A DNA stretch of 64,000 bases, taken from the NCBI RefSeq assembly GCF_000220395.1, contig NW_004086314.1, positions 37,057 through 101,056 of the forward strand, written 5' to 3'. Of the stretch, positions 50,776 through 63,700 are shown in pieces. Source of the stretch: Ichthyophthirius multifiliis (taxonomy: Eukaryota > Ciliophora > Oligohymenophorea > Hymenostomatida). The notes beneath the pieces are model-generated. The model worked only from the letters and a program-made list of their open reading frames with translations, did not search any database and was not told the origin of the DNA. Each line of letters starts with the position of its first letter. Positions within the stretch are counted from its first letter, which is position 1. The position numbers and the translations under genes were made by a program.

Positions 50776-51170
50776 ATTTTTTTATATATTTTTTATTATA
50801 TTTTTATATTTTAATTTTGAATAAAGATTTTATTTTGACTAATTGTATTATATTTGTTTACTTTTTATTTTTTTTGCTTTTTTATATTTTAATGCTTAAA
50901 AATTATACTAAAATATATTCAATTAATCTATATAACCATATAACATGTACTTTTATAAAATATACAATTTTTAATAAAATGATGTTTCCTTTAATGTAGT
51001 CTTTTTAAAAAATAATAAAGATTTTAAATTTATTTAATAATATTATATATTTATGTTGTTGTTTTATGTTATTATTAACATTTATATATTTATAAAATAA
51101 ATTATTTACATTACGTTTTAGTTACTATAATAATAATAAATATTGATAATATTTGGATTTATAAACGTAT
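50776..51170. other. AT-rich spacer
   Basis: An AT-rich region without a convincing frame. The plus-strand frame that overlaps the methyltransferase start and continues here is hydrophobic noise. Confidence 0.5.
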
Positions 51171-51656
51171 TCATTTAAACTAATAACAATTGAAATCGCT
51201 CTAACTATTATATTTATTATTTTAGAAAGTATTAATTAGAATATTTAATTGCTTTTTTTAATTTTTTAATAATCTTGTGAATAAAAGAGAAGCATTTAAA
51301 TCATTTTTTAAAAAACTTAATTAGTTTAATAAAACATTTATTTATCTAACAAAGTATATTTGACTACTTTTAAATGTTTATAAAATATTATTTTACTTTT
51401 TTTTTGATAGTTTTCTATATTTGCTATAGTTTTCTGATATAATGACTGAATTGCTTTTTTATTTCTATTTAGTAGGTTGAATATCAATTAAATTCAATAA
51501 TTATAAGCTATTTTAATAATCCTAGCACTTTTTTTGGATTATATTTTAAGCAAATTTTAAAATATAAGGAATTTATTCAAAATTAAATTATGTTTGTTAT
51601 TTATTTTTTCTTTCATTTTTATTTTTTTAAAAAAACTCTATAAAACAAAAGACCAT
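51171..51656 (-). CDS. Orphan small basic protein
   Basis: A continuous 161-aa ciliate-code ORF, ATG at 51656 and TGA at 51171-51173. The product begins MVFCFIEFFQKNKNERKNKQ. It continues with helical, Lys/Gln/Asn-rich text such as PYILKFAQNIIQKKCQDYQN, NSVIISENYSKYRKLSKKKQ and NQLSFLKNDLNASLLFTRLL. The residue mix is unlike translated A/T noise (fewer Phe/Ile/Tyr runs, more Ser/Asp/Glu/Cys). No family is recognised. It is divergent from the plus-strand ORF at 51721. Confidence 0.45.
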
Positions 51657-51720
51657 TGCCGATTTTTTTTATTTATTTTTGTTGATTGAGTTTTTAATTA
51701 AGAATAAAAAAAATATATAT

Positions 51721-52365
51721 ATGAATTATATATTGTATAACTTTTATTTTAAGTAAAGAAATATCTTTAAATAATTTTAATCATTTAATTATGTAATTTC
51801 TAATGAAATTAAAGGCAATTTAATCTTTAAAAATAATATATTTGGTATATATTTTGTCTTAAATAAAGTTGAGACAGGCGTTGGTGCATTTTTTTACAAT
51901 AATAGACCTCGAGTGAATTTTTTAATAATGAAAATTATATCATATAAATTTTTAAAAAACAAAATAGCATTATTTATTAAGAGAGAATATGGTAATAAAA
52001 TTTTATTTATAATTTTCTTCCCTATAAGTATTTATTTTATTTTTAAATACAAGAACTATTTTATTAAATTATGTATGTTTTTGAAATAAAAAGTATATAA
52101 TTCTTAATTTTTGTAAATAATATGTTTTTATTTTTAATTTAATTAGTTTTATATATTTTTATTTTTTTATTGTTAATTTTATATTATTAAATTAATTCTT
52201 TTAAATATAAAAGTAGTATAAAAAAACTTAATTAAATTAATTATAAAAATATTTATCTAATTTAAAAATAAAATTAATCTCAAATAATTTATTTTACTTT
52301 TTAAAATATTAATTTTTAGAAAATTTATTTTAGATAAGTATAAACTAATAATAAATAATACTTGA
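51721..52365 (+). CDS. Orphan ORF, possibly a small protein or gene remnant
   Basis: A 214-codon open frame from ATG 51721 to TGA 52363-52365. The first ~95 codons look coding, with FNYVISNEIKGNLIFKNNIF, then LNKVETGVGAFFYNNRPRVN and KREYGNKILFIIFFP. The second half is Phe/Ile/Leu/Gln-rich, as expected from AT-rich non-coding DNA. Either the true gene is shorter or the tail is 3' noise with only TGA as a possible stop. No family is recognised. Confidence 0.3.
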
Positions 52366-53063
52366 AAAGCTTTTTAGTTTTCAATTTGTATTTTTTTAAT
52401 TTAATATAATTATTTAATTAATACAAAATTAAATACTAAATTATAAGTGTTTTACATTATTAATAAATATATATATATATATATATTTTAATTGGTTGTA
52501 AAATTTTAGTATTATTTTTTTTTAGTTTTTTCTAATATTTATATTATAAATTATTAAGCTTTAATATTATAAATCGCTTTTCATGCATTTTCATATTTAA
52601 ATTGATACTAAATAAAGTTAATTATATTTTTCATTAAAAAATATTTATATAAATATATATTTTTTTTGTCCAAAATTCATAGTTTAATATTTTTTAAAAA
52701 CTAAAAAAGCTCTCAATAAATAACTATTAAAGTACATAATGATTATTTTAAATATTTTTATTTTTTTTAGTAACATAAAATATAGAGGTTCGGAAGAAAT
52801 TTAATTATTCTTTTATTAAAATAAAGAATTTATAAAAAAAATACAAAATATTAAGTGTTTTTATTTAAAAAATTTTGTAATTATTTTTTTATAAATTATG
52901 TATTTTATTTTATTATTTAATTTTATATAAAAAGAATATTTTTTAAAAAAATAATAATCTTATCTTTTAATATAAATAAATAATAAAAAAGCTTTCTCTT
53001 TTTGTTAAAAAAAATCTCTCTATTATTTATAATTTCTTATGTTAAGAATATTTATTTTGTTTT
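52366..53063. other. AT-rich spacer
   Basis: Poly-A/T and short TA tracts (near 52470-52490). No gene is seen. Confidence 0.55.
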
Positions 53064-53842
53064 TCATTTTCCTGATGGGAATGTAGCATCTCCGCATTAA
53101 ATAATTCCTACAATAACTCCAAAAAGTCCTAAAGCACTTCCAAAAATTTCAATAACTAAAATTTTTACAAAAGTTTCAGGTTATTAAGCATGAGAAATAG
53201 CACAACCACTACCAGTAATACCAACACATATACTTTTTTTTTTTTAACAAAAAATAATAATTTTTTTTAAAACAAATCATATTTAAAAAAATAAATAAAG
53301 TTTTATTTAATTTTTTATTTTTATTTGATTTTACCCACAAACTAAATTAGAAATTCCAACAGATATTCCAGTCCAGAAAAGAGCATATCCAGCATAAAAT
53401 GCATTATGTAAATCAGTTGGGCTTAACTATTATTTAGGTTTGTTCATTTTACCCTACATTATAATTGCCATAATAACGCCATAAATAGCTACTGCTTCAC
53501 AAAAAATAATACTTTTAAAAAATAATATTAATTTATGATTTTATATTTGAATAAAATTTATTAATTTTATTAGCATTTTTTTACCTAATTAGATTTTTAG
53601 ATCTAATACTAGGAGCTTTTACAGAAGCACCTAATAATGAAGCTCCTGTAATAAAAATACCCCTATTTAAACATATATGTATATATATATATATTTTAAA
53701 TTTAAAATCGATGTTTTTGTAAGTTATACCATGCTGCTCCAATGATAGATGTGCCTAAAGCTAATGCTATTCCTGTATAGGCCCAAGATTAACCTGGAAT
53801 AGAGGAAAACAAATCTAACCAACCTTATGTAACTTAAGACAT
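53064..53842 (-). CDS. V-type proton ATPase proteolipid subunit c''
   Basis: ATG at 53842 to TGA at 53064-53066 with three introns (about 53671-53730, 53515-53584 and 53239-53336). The spliced product is about 178 aa with four hydrophobic hairpin helices and a small N-terminal extension (MSQVTQGWLDLFSSIPGQSW). This is the c'' (Vma16/ATP6V0B) type rather than c: ASLLGASVKAPSIRSKNLIS and IIFCEAVAIYGVIMAIIMQG are diagnostic. Candidate proton-carrying glutamates are E69 (FCEAVAIYG) and E151 (KILVIEIFGSALGLFG). The subunit sits in the V0 membrane ring that drives acidification of vacuoles and contractile-vacuole membranes. Confidence 0.92.
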
Positions 53843-54759
53843 ATTTCTTTATTTTTTATTTATATTTTAATTTATATTTATATTATATATTATTTTTTTA
53901 TATTTTTTACTTTTAAGTATTTATTTAATATATATTTATATATATTTTTTCTTTTTTTATAATCTTTTTTTTATTTTTGTGTATGCTTTTAACAAAAATT
54001 ATTATTTATTTTATTTTTCACTTTTTATTTAATTGTTATTTGTTTTTTGTTATAAATTATTTTGAATTTAAATAAACTGTATTTTTTTTTTATGCTTGAT
54101 ATAAAAAATAACAAGATTTTTCATTTTATAATAAAAAACAATATTTAATTTTGGTATAAAAAAAATTAAATTTTAATATATTTTTTTATAAAAATTAATC
54201 TAAAAAAATTTTTTAAGATTCAATTTATGGTAATTAAATTTTTGGATAAAAAAGAAAATAAAAAATTTAAATAATAACTTATAAGATAGATACATAATTT
54301 TATAAAAAAAAAAATTAAATTGAAATAATTGTATAAATTTTTATAATATAATTAAATTTAATTTATAAAAATATTATGTATTTAAATTTATAATTAAAAA
54401 TTATATATTATTATTGTCTATTATTAATATGTATTTTTTCATTATTTCCCAATAAATAATATAAAAATATTTTCTATTATTTTATTTTTTTTAGAATGAA
54501 AATGAAATAAACATTATTTATTAAATTATAGAATAAATAATTTTACTTTTTTAATTGATAAAAGAAAGTATTAAAATAAATTAATAATTTAATGAATAAT
54601 AAAAAAATATATATTTATATAATAATATGCTTAATTTTTTTATATTTATTGGAATATATTATTATAATTTTTAATATAATATTTTATTTTTAAGAAAAAA
54701 ACAAAACAAAACAAAACAAAAAATATAAAAAAAAAAAAAATATTAATAAAAAAAAAAAA
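53843..54759. other. Shared 5' spacer, AT-rich
   Basis: A divergent region between the V-ATPase gene and the giant ORF. It ends in A-rich tracts (aaaacaaaac units near 54696-54720) directly before the ATG at 54760. No other feature is seen. Confidence 0.5.
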
Positions 54760-57700
54760 ATGAAGATTCCTTATTATGTTTTAAAAGAATTTAAGAAATT
54801 CTCATTTACTTATGTAAAAAAAAAAGATAAAAATAATAATAAGAATAAGAATAATTTTAATTAGCATTAAACTAAAACTATAATTATCAAAATTTTTTAT
54901 TTTATTTTTACTTAAAAAAAAATAAGCATTTATTTTAGAAATATTTATTTATTTTTTATATAAAAAGCAAAATGACATATAGTTTTTTGAAGAAATCAAA
55001 AACAAAAACACACTTGAATTTATATCAGAAATAGACACTTATATAAAGGAAAAAAAAATTTATAAATAAATTGACTATAATAATTTATAGATAATATTAG
55101 ACAAATTAGATGATATATTAGAAAATAGCATTTTAATATTAAAATGTTATGAAATCGATTAAAAAATATTGAAAAAAGAAAAGGAAGAACAAGAAAAAAT
55201 AATATAAAAAGTGCTAGAATTCGAATAAAAACTATTAAATGAATGTAATTACAGATCTCTTTTTAGGCAATTAGATAGAATGATTGATTTATTAAACTGG
55301 AGTGATAATTTATAAATTAAAATTAAGGCTTTGACGGTTATTTTATGTATTTTTTCTGATGATAATATCAATAAAGAATACTTTTCGTACTTAAAATAAA
55401 ATCAAATCGACTAATTAATTTTTTAGATACGTTTTTATATACTTAATGTAAATTCATTCAATAATGATTATGTAGAATTAAAAGACATTTTTAATAATAT
55501 TGAGGAAAAAGAAGACTTCTTACAATTTTTTGGATTTTATGAAAATACTATTAATACAACGAATTATAAAAATATAAGCTAAATGTAACAATTCGGATGT
55601 TTAATTAATTTAGAAAGAAACTAATTAATATAAGTTAAAGCTTTTTGGAAAAATTAAGATAAATCTTTGCATTAAAATAGTATTTCTATATTAAATAATG
55701 AAGAAAATTAATAAATTATATAGAAAGATAATCTAAGAAATTAAGAAGATAATTATAAATAAAATGATAATAATTAAATAAATGAAAAAATAAATTAAAT
55801 AAACGAAGAGTTTCCGGTTTATAATGGATTAAAAGAAAGAATATTAATTAACAAAGAAATAAAAAACAAATAAGGGAAAATAAATATCTGCTTATTATTT
55901 ATATTAGGAATATAAAATTATAGTAAAAAAATATTAAATTATATAATAATAATTTAAATTATTTTTTATAATTAATAGTTTTTTTAATTAAAATACTGAA
56001 GAAGAATGTAAATTTTATAATATAAGATTAATAATTAAACATAGACAAAATATTTCAGAATCTAATAAAGTAAACGAGCGATTTATTATATTTAGACATA
56101 AGCGGAGAATTAAATTGCAATATTTTAAAATTTCTTTAGTTTTTTTTAGATTTAAACATGAGTATGTTTAAATAATAAATGGAAGGATTTTTAAATAAGG
56201 AGGCTAAAAATTTAATATATAAAATATATGCAGATTGTACCAATTTAAGTTTAAATGAGTAAGAAAAAACTCTTTTTTTAAAAAAGAAAGAATATCTAAT
56301 TTCTTTGTAATCTCTAATTTAAAGTCAATTTATTGATACTTGTATTGATTTTATTAATTGCGTTTTATGCTTTCATGATTGTTAAGGAATTTAGGAAATC
56401 GCAGGAGGATTTGCTATGAACTTTATAGATGTTTCACTTTCTTAAGAAAAATATCTTATTTATAATTTAGGGTAAATAAGAAGATGCTTTCTTACTTTAG
56501 CTCTTTTAATTTAGTAAGAAATCGTTTTGAAAGATTAAAAAATCGTTTAGAAAATTATTGAGAAATTGGAAGGATTTTTAGAAGGAAATAAATGGAGATT
56601 TTAGTATTTTGAAGGAAATTGGAAGGAAATTTCATCAAACGAATATTATGAATTTTTAGGATGGCTTATTTTAACTTTAAATTCTTTTTTTGAAAATAAT
56701 TAAAGAAAAATTAGAAGAATCGCTCCTTAAATTGCCAAAAGTTTAAGCGATTCAAGCAGATTTTTTTTCCTTTTAGGAAAATAAATTGATGAATTTAATA
56801 TATAAGAGGAATCAGTTAATGAATTTGGGGACGGAAAATAGTTTTTATTGATCTAAAGTGTTAATATGCTAAGTAATATAAATAAAGAAAATCCAAATTT
56901 TGTTGATAAATTGCTAGAAGAGTAGATTATCCAAAAATGCATTTTCGCTTTAAAAAATAAACCTATACCTATTAATATAAAATATATTTCCTACATAACT
57001 AATTTCTTGTATCATATTTCTTTAAAAGTAATTTTAAAAATTATTAAACTAATTTTTTTTGTTTATATATATATGTATATTTTTAAGGATATAGGAAGAA
57101 AGTTAATATTAAAATGCGAGATTTTAGAAAAAATATTTGAAATTTTTATTAATGAAGAATATTCAGAGTTTTTATATATTCATAATTTTAATTAAATAAT
57201 AGAAAGCTTATAAAATTTCTATACAAATATAAAAGAAATATCGTAGATAATGTATAAAAAAGTAAATTTTTTATTAAATTAGTTGAATAAAAAATGTAAG
57301 TAATATACATAAGACATCGAATTTTATATTAAAAATCCACTTTTAAACTCGTTTAACATAAAAGTAGGTTATTAAAACAATTTATCTTATTAAATATACA
57401 ATGTTTGTCGTTTATATGAGAAGCTTATATAAGGAATAGATGGGTGCTATCTGAATGAAAAACTTAAAAACATAGGAAATAGCCTTTTATAATATTTAGA
57501 GATACTATAATACCCATTTTTATTTTTAATGTAATAAAAATAAAATAGTAAAACCCCATTTTCATAGGCGAAAGTAGTTTGTAAACTTCAATTTGCAAAA
57601 TTGGAATAAAGCTAGGATTTTGTTCAAATTTAATAATTTAAAGGAATACTTTTGAGAACATTATAGGAAATCGAAAATCTTTTGGGTGAAAAAATTGAAA

Positions 57701-60700
57701 ATGTGAAAAATTTAAAACTTAGCTTGATTAGTGAATTAACAGCTGTTTCTTTTGAGAGTTTTTTATAAAAGAAAGATATAAAATATTATAATTAAGTCAA
57801 ACTTTACTAATAATTATAATTCTTTGATATTGTAATTAATACTTTTAGGTCTATTAAACTAACTGAAAAAATCGATAATTATGAAAATTTAACAGGAAAA
57901 ATTTTTAGTTTGTTTCCATTAACATTTAATTAAAGATTTATAGAATAGTTTAATGTTGTTAAAGAATTAATTAAAGTTATTGAAATTACAAAAAAAAATG
58001 AAAATGAAGAATATCTTTGTGAAAGCTATTTTAAAGAATGCAAATAATAATTTAGCTTAAATTTATTGTAGTTCAAAAATCATGTAAATCATTATTCTTA
58101 TCATAATATTATTTTCTATACTATCTTAAAATTGGTATATTAACCTTTTTCAAATTCTAATGGAGAATAGAAAGAATTTAAATTATAAAATTTCATTAAT
58201 CTATAAAAACTTATGTCTTATACTATATCTAACATTGATTTATCTTTTATAAATTTGGAAACTATTCAAAAATATGATATTTTTGCTGTAACTTTATTAT
58301 AAAAAAAATATATATATATATAAATATATCTAAATATATATAAATAAATAATATATATATATTATATATATATATATATATTTAAATATACTTATATTAA
58401 TATTTATTTATTAATTATTTAATTTATATATTATAATTGATTAGCTTGAAGTTTTTTCTAAATTAGCAAGTTCTGTTTATATGTTAGTTTAGATATTACA
58501 AATATTCATAAAAGATTAAAAAAAATAGTAGTATTCAAATTTTATTGTATTAGATTAATTAGAAAAAGATGGATAATTATAGAAAATTTTTGATTTAGCG
58601 AAAATAATATTTTAGATTTTTTAATATATAGAATTAGAATCTTAAAAAAGCATCTAAAATTAAAATTAAAATAAATATGATTAATTAATAACTTATTTTA
58701 TTGAAGAAAGCATAGAAACAATTAATTCAAAGCTTGAACTATTTTTTAAACTAACATCACACTCTTTATTAATAAATTTACCTTTTTCAACCTTAATAAA
58801 CAGAATAAGAAAAAGAATTAATACGATAAAGTAGTTTATGGATATTTTTATAATTAAATAGAAGGATAATAATAAGTATTAAAAAATGGTCTTTAAGAAG
58901 TAAATTAGGTCTTAGAACAAAAAAATAAATATTGCAATAAGTTTGTGGAATTCATAATTACTTATATAGAGTATTAATTATTATAAAGATACAAAGAAAA
59001 CAATAAAAGGTTTATTGAATATGAAATTCCTTAAAAAAGTAGAAATTTCGGATGTTTTTTAGATTATGATTTGAAAGGTTTAGAAGAAATAAAAAATTAA
59101 TTTCCTTAATTAGATGAATAGATATTAAAGGAAATAATTAATTAGAAAAATTTAAGAAATGTAGAAAAGGTAATGTAGCATATAAATGAAAATTAAGAAA
59201 TTTTAAATCAAATTTATTAATAAGAAAATATGTATGCAAATATTATTGGAAATTTTAAAAAAGATTTCTTTATGAAAGAAGAAACATTTTATAAAAAATA
59301 AAAGAAAATGCGAAAAATATGGTAGAAATATTATTATAAAATGTTCTTATTTTAAAGAATAATTCACTGTAAATTTTTGCTTTGGTTTAAAGAGATTTTT
59401 ACTCTGATATAGATGAAATTTAACAGGCTTTAAAGAAAAACGATGATTTCTTTTTTAAAAAATAAGCTTTGGAAAATATTTAAGGAAAGTTTAATAAAAT
59501 CTGTTGCGGGATTTTAGTAAAAATGCACGTTTTTGCTAGAAAAATAATTTAGAATTTTGATTTTTCTTTCAAAAAAATATTTAGATTTACCTAAAAAGAA
59601 TTTTAAGAAGGGAAAAATTTTATAAAAGTTCCTGCTTTAAATTAAAATTAGAATTCTTATTTGCAATATATTTGTGTTTTGATAGGCTTCTTGGAAAAAT
59701 TCGGGCTTTTTTAATATAAAAAAAGCGACTCATATGAAACTTAATGGATAGGAACTGAAGAAAGTTGTATTTTAATAAAGGATTTGATTAAATTTGTAAA
59801 GGAGAGTATAAAAAATGAAGAATTGGAAGTCTAAAACATAAAAAGTTTAATAGAGAATGTATGTTTTTTATTATAAAAAGTAAATATTGAAAACAAAAAA
59901 AATAAAAAAATACTGATTTAGTTAATATTTAAAAAGAAATTGTTAGTTTTTTTGTTGAATTGATGAAAAATAATAATATTATTTTCTAAAAAAAAAAAGC
60001 TAATTTCATATAATATAATGTCTTAAATTTCATTTTGGAGTTTTTGAAAGAAATTTACGAAGAAAATAAAAACCTGGTTGAATTTTTTGTAATTTAAGGG
60101 GGATTTTAGGAAATTTTACTGTACGAATTTTAATAAAATGATGGATTCGGAACTATTTTTGATTTTGAAAAGCTGAACTCTTTTATTAATTTGATTTTAT
60201 TTGGAAATTAAACTATAATTAAAACTATTATAGAATGCAAAATTAAAAGCTTTTTCTTTGAAGAAGGAGTTTCTTGTAAAAAAATGAAAATTTTATCTTC
60301 GGATTTCGATTAAAGATTTAAAGGATTTGAAAATAAATGCTTTTTTGCTAGTATTAAAGAAAGTATTTGTGTAAAAAAGAACATTTTTATAAATGATTGT
60401 ATAAAGAAATAAAAATAAAATTAATTATAGAATGTTAACAATTCTCTATAAAGCGAATTATCGTAAACTATAGGATAAATTTATAATTTATTAAATTAAA
60501 ATGATGGAAAAAATGATGCAATGAATGAAGAGAAAATTGTTGAAAAAAATGATGGATAAAAAGAGGATTCTTTAGATGATGATTAAGCAAAAAAATAATA
60601 ATAAAAATAAACTAAATAAAGCTTTTATTTTTTAAGAGAAAATATATTTTTAGATTAATATTAATTTTTAAATGTGAAAAAATGTTTGAAAAAAATAAGC

Positions 60701-63700
60701 AATAGATAAAAAATGATGAAGAGTTAAAGTATAAAAATGATAGATTTTAAACCTTAAGGCGTTGTTTTACAAATAATAAACAATCTAATTGAATGCTTAG
60801 TGTTGTAGTTTTTGCAAGAAATAAAAGAAAGTTAATTAAAGAAAAACAAAAATGAATAATACTTGTTTAATTCTTTCTTTTTAGTAAAAATTATATAATC
60901 TATTTGCAGATAGTTCCCTGTTTTGGTACCTTATATTTGTAGATTTTAATTACTAGAAAGCAAAAAAATTAGATAAATGATTAAAAAAAATGCACTTGAG
61001 AAAATTTTATAAAATAGATGTTAAGGTTTCTTTTTAAAATTTCTAGTAGATTGTTTCAATTATTTTTCGATTTGTCATGGACAAAGCTTAATTTTCGAAG
61101 TTTGTTTAAATAAATTTGTTCTTTTTAGAAACTAACCTTTTGCTTAAGAAATTAGGAAAAAAGTTTTATAAATAATATAATCAGCATTATAAAATGAAAT
61201 ATAAAAAAAAAGCATCTTTTTAAATGAGGAAGGCATACATTTGTTAATTTCGTGTTCATATTTGTATACTTATTTGTTGAATTTAAAAGAAATTGGAAGA
61301 CTTTCTTTGTAAAAAAATTTTGATTTTGTTAATATTTACAGTCAGTTTCTTTAACTTTTTGATATTTCAAAAGTTTATTAGTTGTAAAATGTTTTAGAGT
61401 TTATTATTTAGCCTTTAAGGCTATTATATCTTTATAATTATTATTTTATTATTAATCCTGGAATTAAGAAAAATGGGAAAAAGAAAGAATCGAAACATGG
61501 AACTAATATTCTAAATAATAATAATAATACAGTAAATAACAGTAAATTTAATAATTTTATGTAAAAGAATATTAATGAGCAAATAATCAACGGAAAATTT
61601 TCGAAATATATAAAATAATATAGCTAACCTAGCCAAAATATATATTAAAATACAAATATAAATCAAATAATAGAATAGTATAGCAATAATAACCCTGAAA
61701 TCAATAATAGAAATGAACAAAATACTGTAGATAGTATATAATTAATATGTTAATTGAATTAAAATATCAATAATAATTAAAATTTCGAAAGAAACGATAC
61801 TTTTTAGAGAATTTTGAATAGATATAGTAGGCCTTTTTTAAATGAGAATTTTCAAAATAATTATTATTAATAAAGGGGAATTATTAATTTAATAAATTAG
61901 TAACATTCTAGTGATGTTTAGTAATAAAGAAGGTAAGGAATAATTTTTGAAAGAAATTTTGAAAATTAAAATGTTTTTGGATTTAATAATGATATCTTTA
62001 TCCATGAAAGACATTAAAGAATTGGAAACTAACTTTCTAACATATTAAGAAGATTCACATAAAATGAACGAGATAATGAAGATGAAGTCGACGATGAAGA
62101 AGAGGAAATTAATGAAGAAGAAGAAGAAGAGGAAGAGGAAGAAAACAGCGAAGAAAATGAAGAAGAATAAGAAGAAAGTTTAGAAGAAAATAGTGAAGAA
62201 AATGAAGAAGAAGAAGAGGAAGATGAGGATGAGGAAGATGAAGAAGATGAAGAAGATGAAGACGAAGAAGACGAAGATGAAGATGAAGAAGAAGATGAAG
62301 AAGAAGAACTATAATAAGAAATGGAAGAAGATGAAGAAGAGGAAGAAGAAAATCAAGATGAAATCGAAGAAGAAATACAATTTGAATAATAAGAAAATTT
62401 GGACGAGATACAATTTGAAGAAGAAGATAATAATTTAAATGAAGATTTTAATAATAATAATGAAGAATTCGATGATGGATTTTTATTTAATAGAAATAAT
62501 AAAAATAATAATTTGATTTGCTTGGATGATTTTAATAATAATGAAGAATAGGAGGAAAGCTTTCATAATGAATAAAATTAAACTGAAGGAGATATATCAC
62601 CTTTTCAAACTCTATAATTTTTAAACGAAGATTTGGAAGAAAATTCTGAAGTAAATATTTAATAAGAAAATCTAATTAAATAAGAACAAGATGAAAATGT
62701 AGTTAATAATTTCTTCTAGTTTAATATTTAAAATGAAGAAGAAGATTTAGAAAATGCTTTTTTTATTACAAATATTTCTGAAGATGATTAAGGATATTAA
62801 TAAGTTTTAAATAATGATATTTTAGAATAAGATAATATGAGTGTTTTGGCTTAAGGTAATTCAAATAAAAATATATATTTCAATTCTAAAAAAGATATTT
62901 CTAAATTTATAGAAGATCCTGATTGTAAAAATAATTCTGTTAAAGCTATTAGTGTTTTTAATGGTGTTTAGTTTTGTAATTACATACAAGATATTTGTAA
63001 TAAGCTGAAGTTTTTAGTTTAACAAATTTATTTTGTATAGAAAAACTGCCCTTTATATTCAAATATAAGTCTAATATAATAAGTATCGATTGTAATTTAT
63101 TAAAAAGGATGTATTTTTTAACATTTTTTTAACAATAAATCAGCTAATAATTAATAAAATATTCAAAATAATTCATTATAATGCAATTAATTGAATTATT
63201 CGTAGTATATACTGGCAGAAAGAAGAAGTAATAATTAAAATAATTAACAATTAGGAAATAGAAGTTTAATTAATAATAATTAAATGGAAAATCTATCAAG
63301 AATAAATAGATTTGCAAGACCAGATTAATTATATTAAATTTAATTAAGGAATAATAATAGAACAACTAACCAAAATAATACTCTAGAATTAAATGAAAGA
63401 GATATTTAAGGAAGCTAATTAAATGAGTTAATTTAATAATAAATTCTTATTAGAAATAATGATAATAATAGATATAATAGCAGAGCTCCATTAAATGAAG
63501 CATAAAATATAAATAGTCATAATCCTATTAGAATTCTTTCTGCTGTTGGCCAAAATAATATTTTTAGAAACAATTAAATTTATTAATAACAAAACTTAAA
63601 TTTTAGAAGACCAATCAATTCTTTCATTTATGACCTTTGGAATAGAAATCTCAATACATAATATTATTAACTCTTAAATGACAGAGAATAAAATACTAAT

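Noticed and set aside
62193-62438. Lys/Met-rich ORF on the plus strand
   Set aside because: It is an out-of-frame reading of the GAA/GAT tract encoding the acidic segment of the giant gene.
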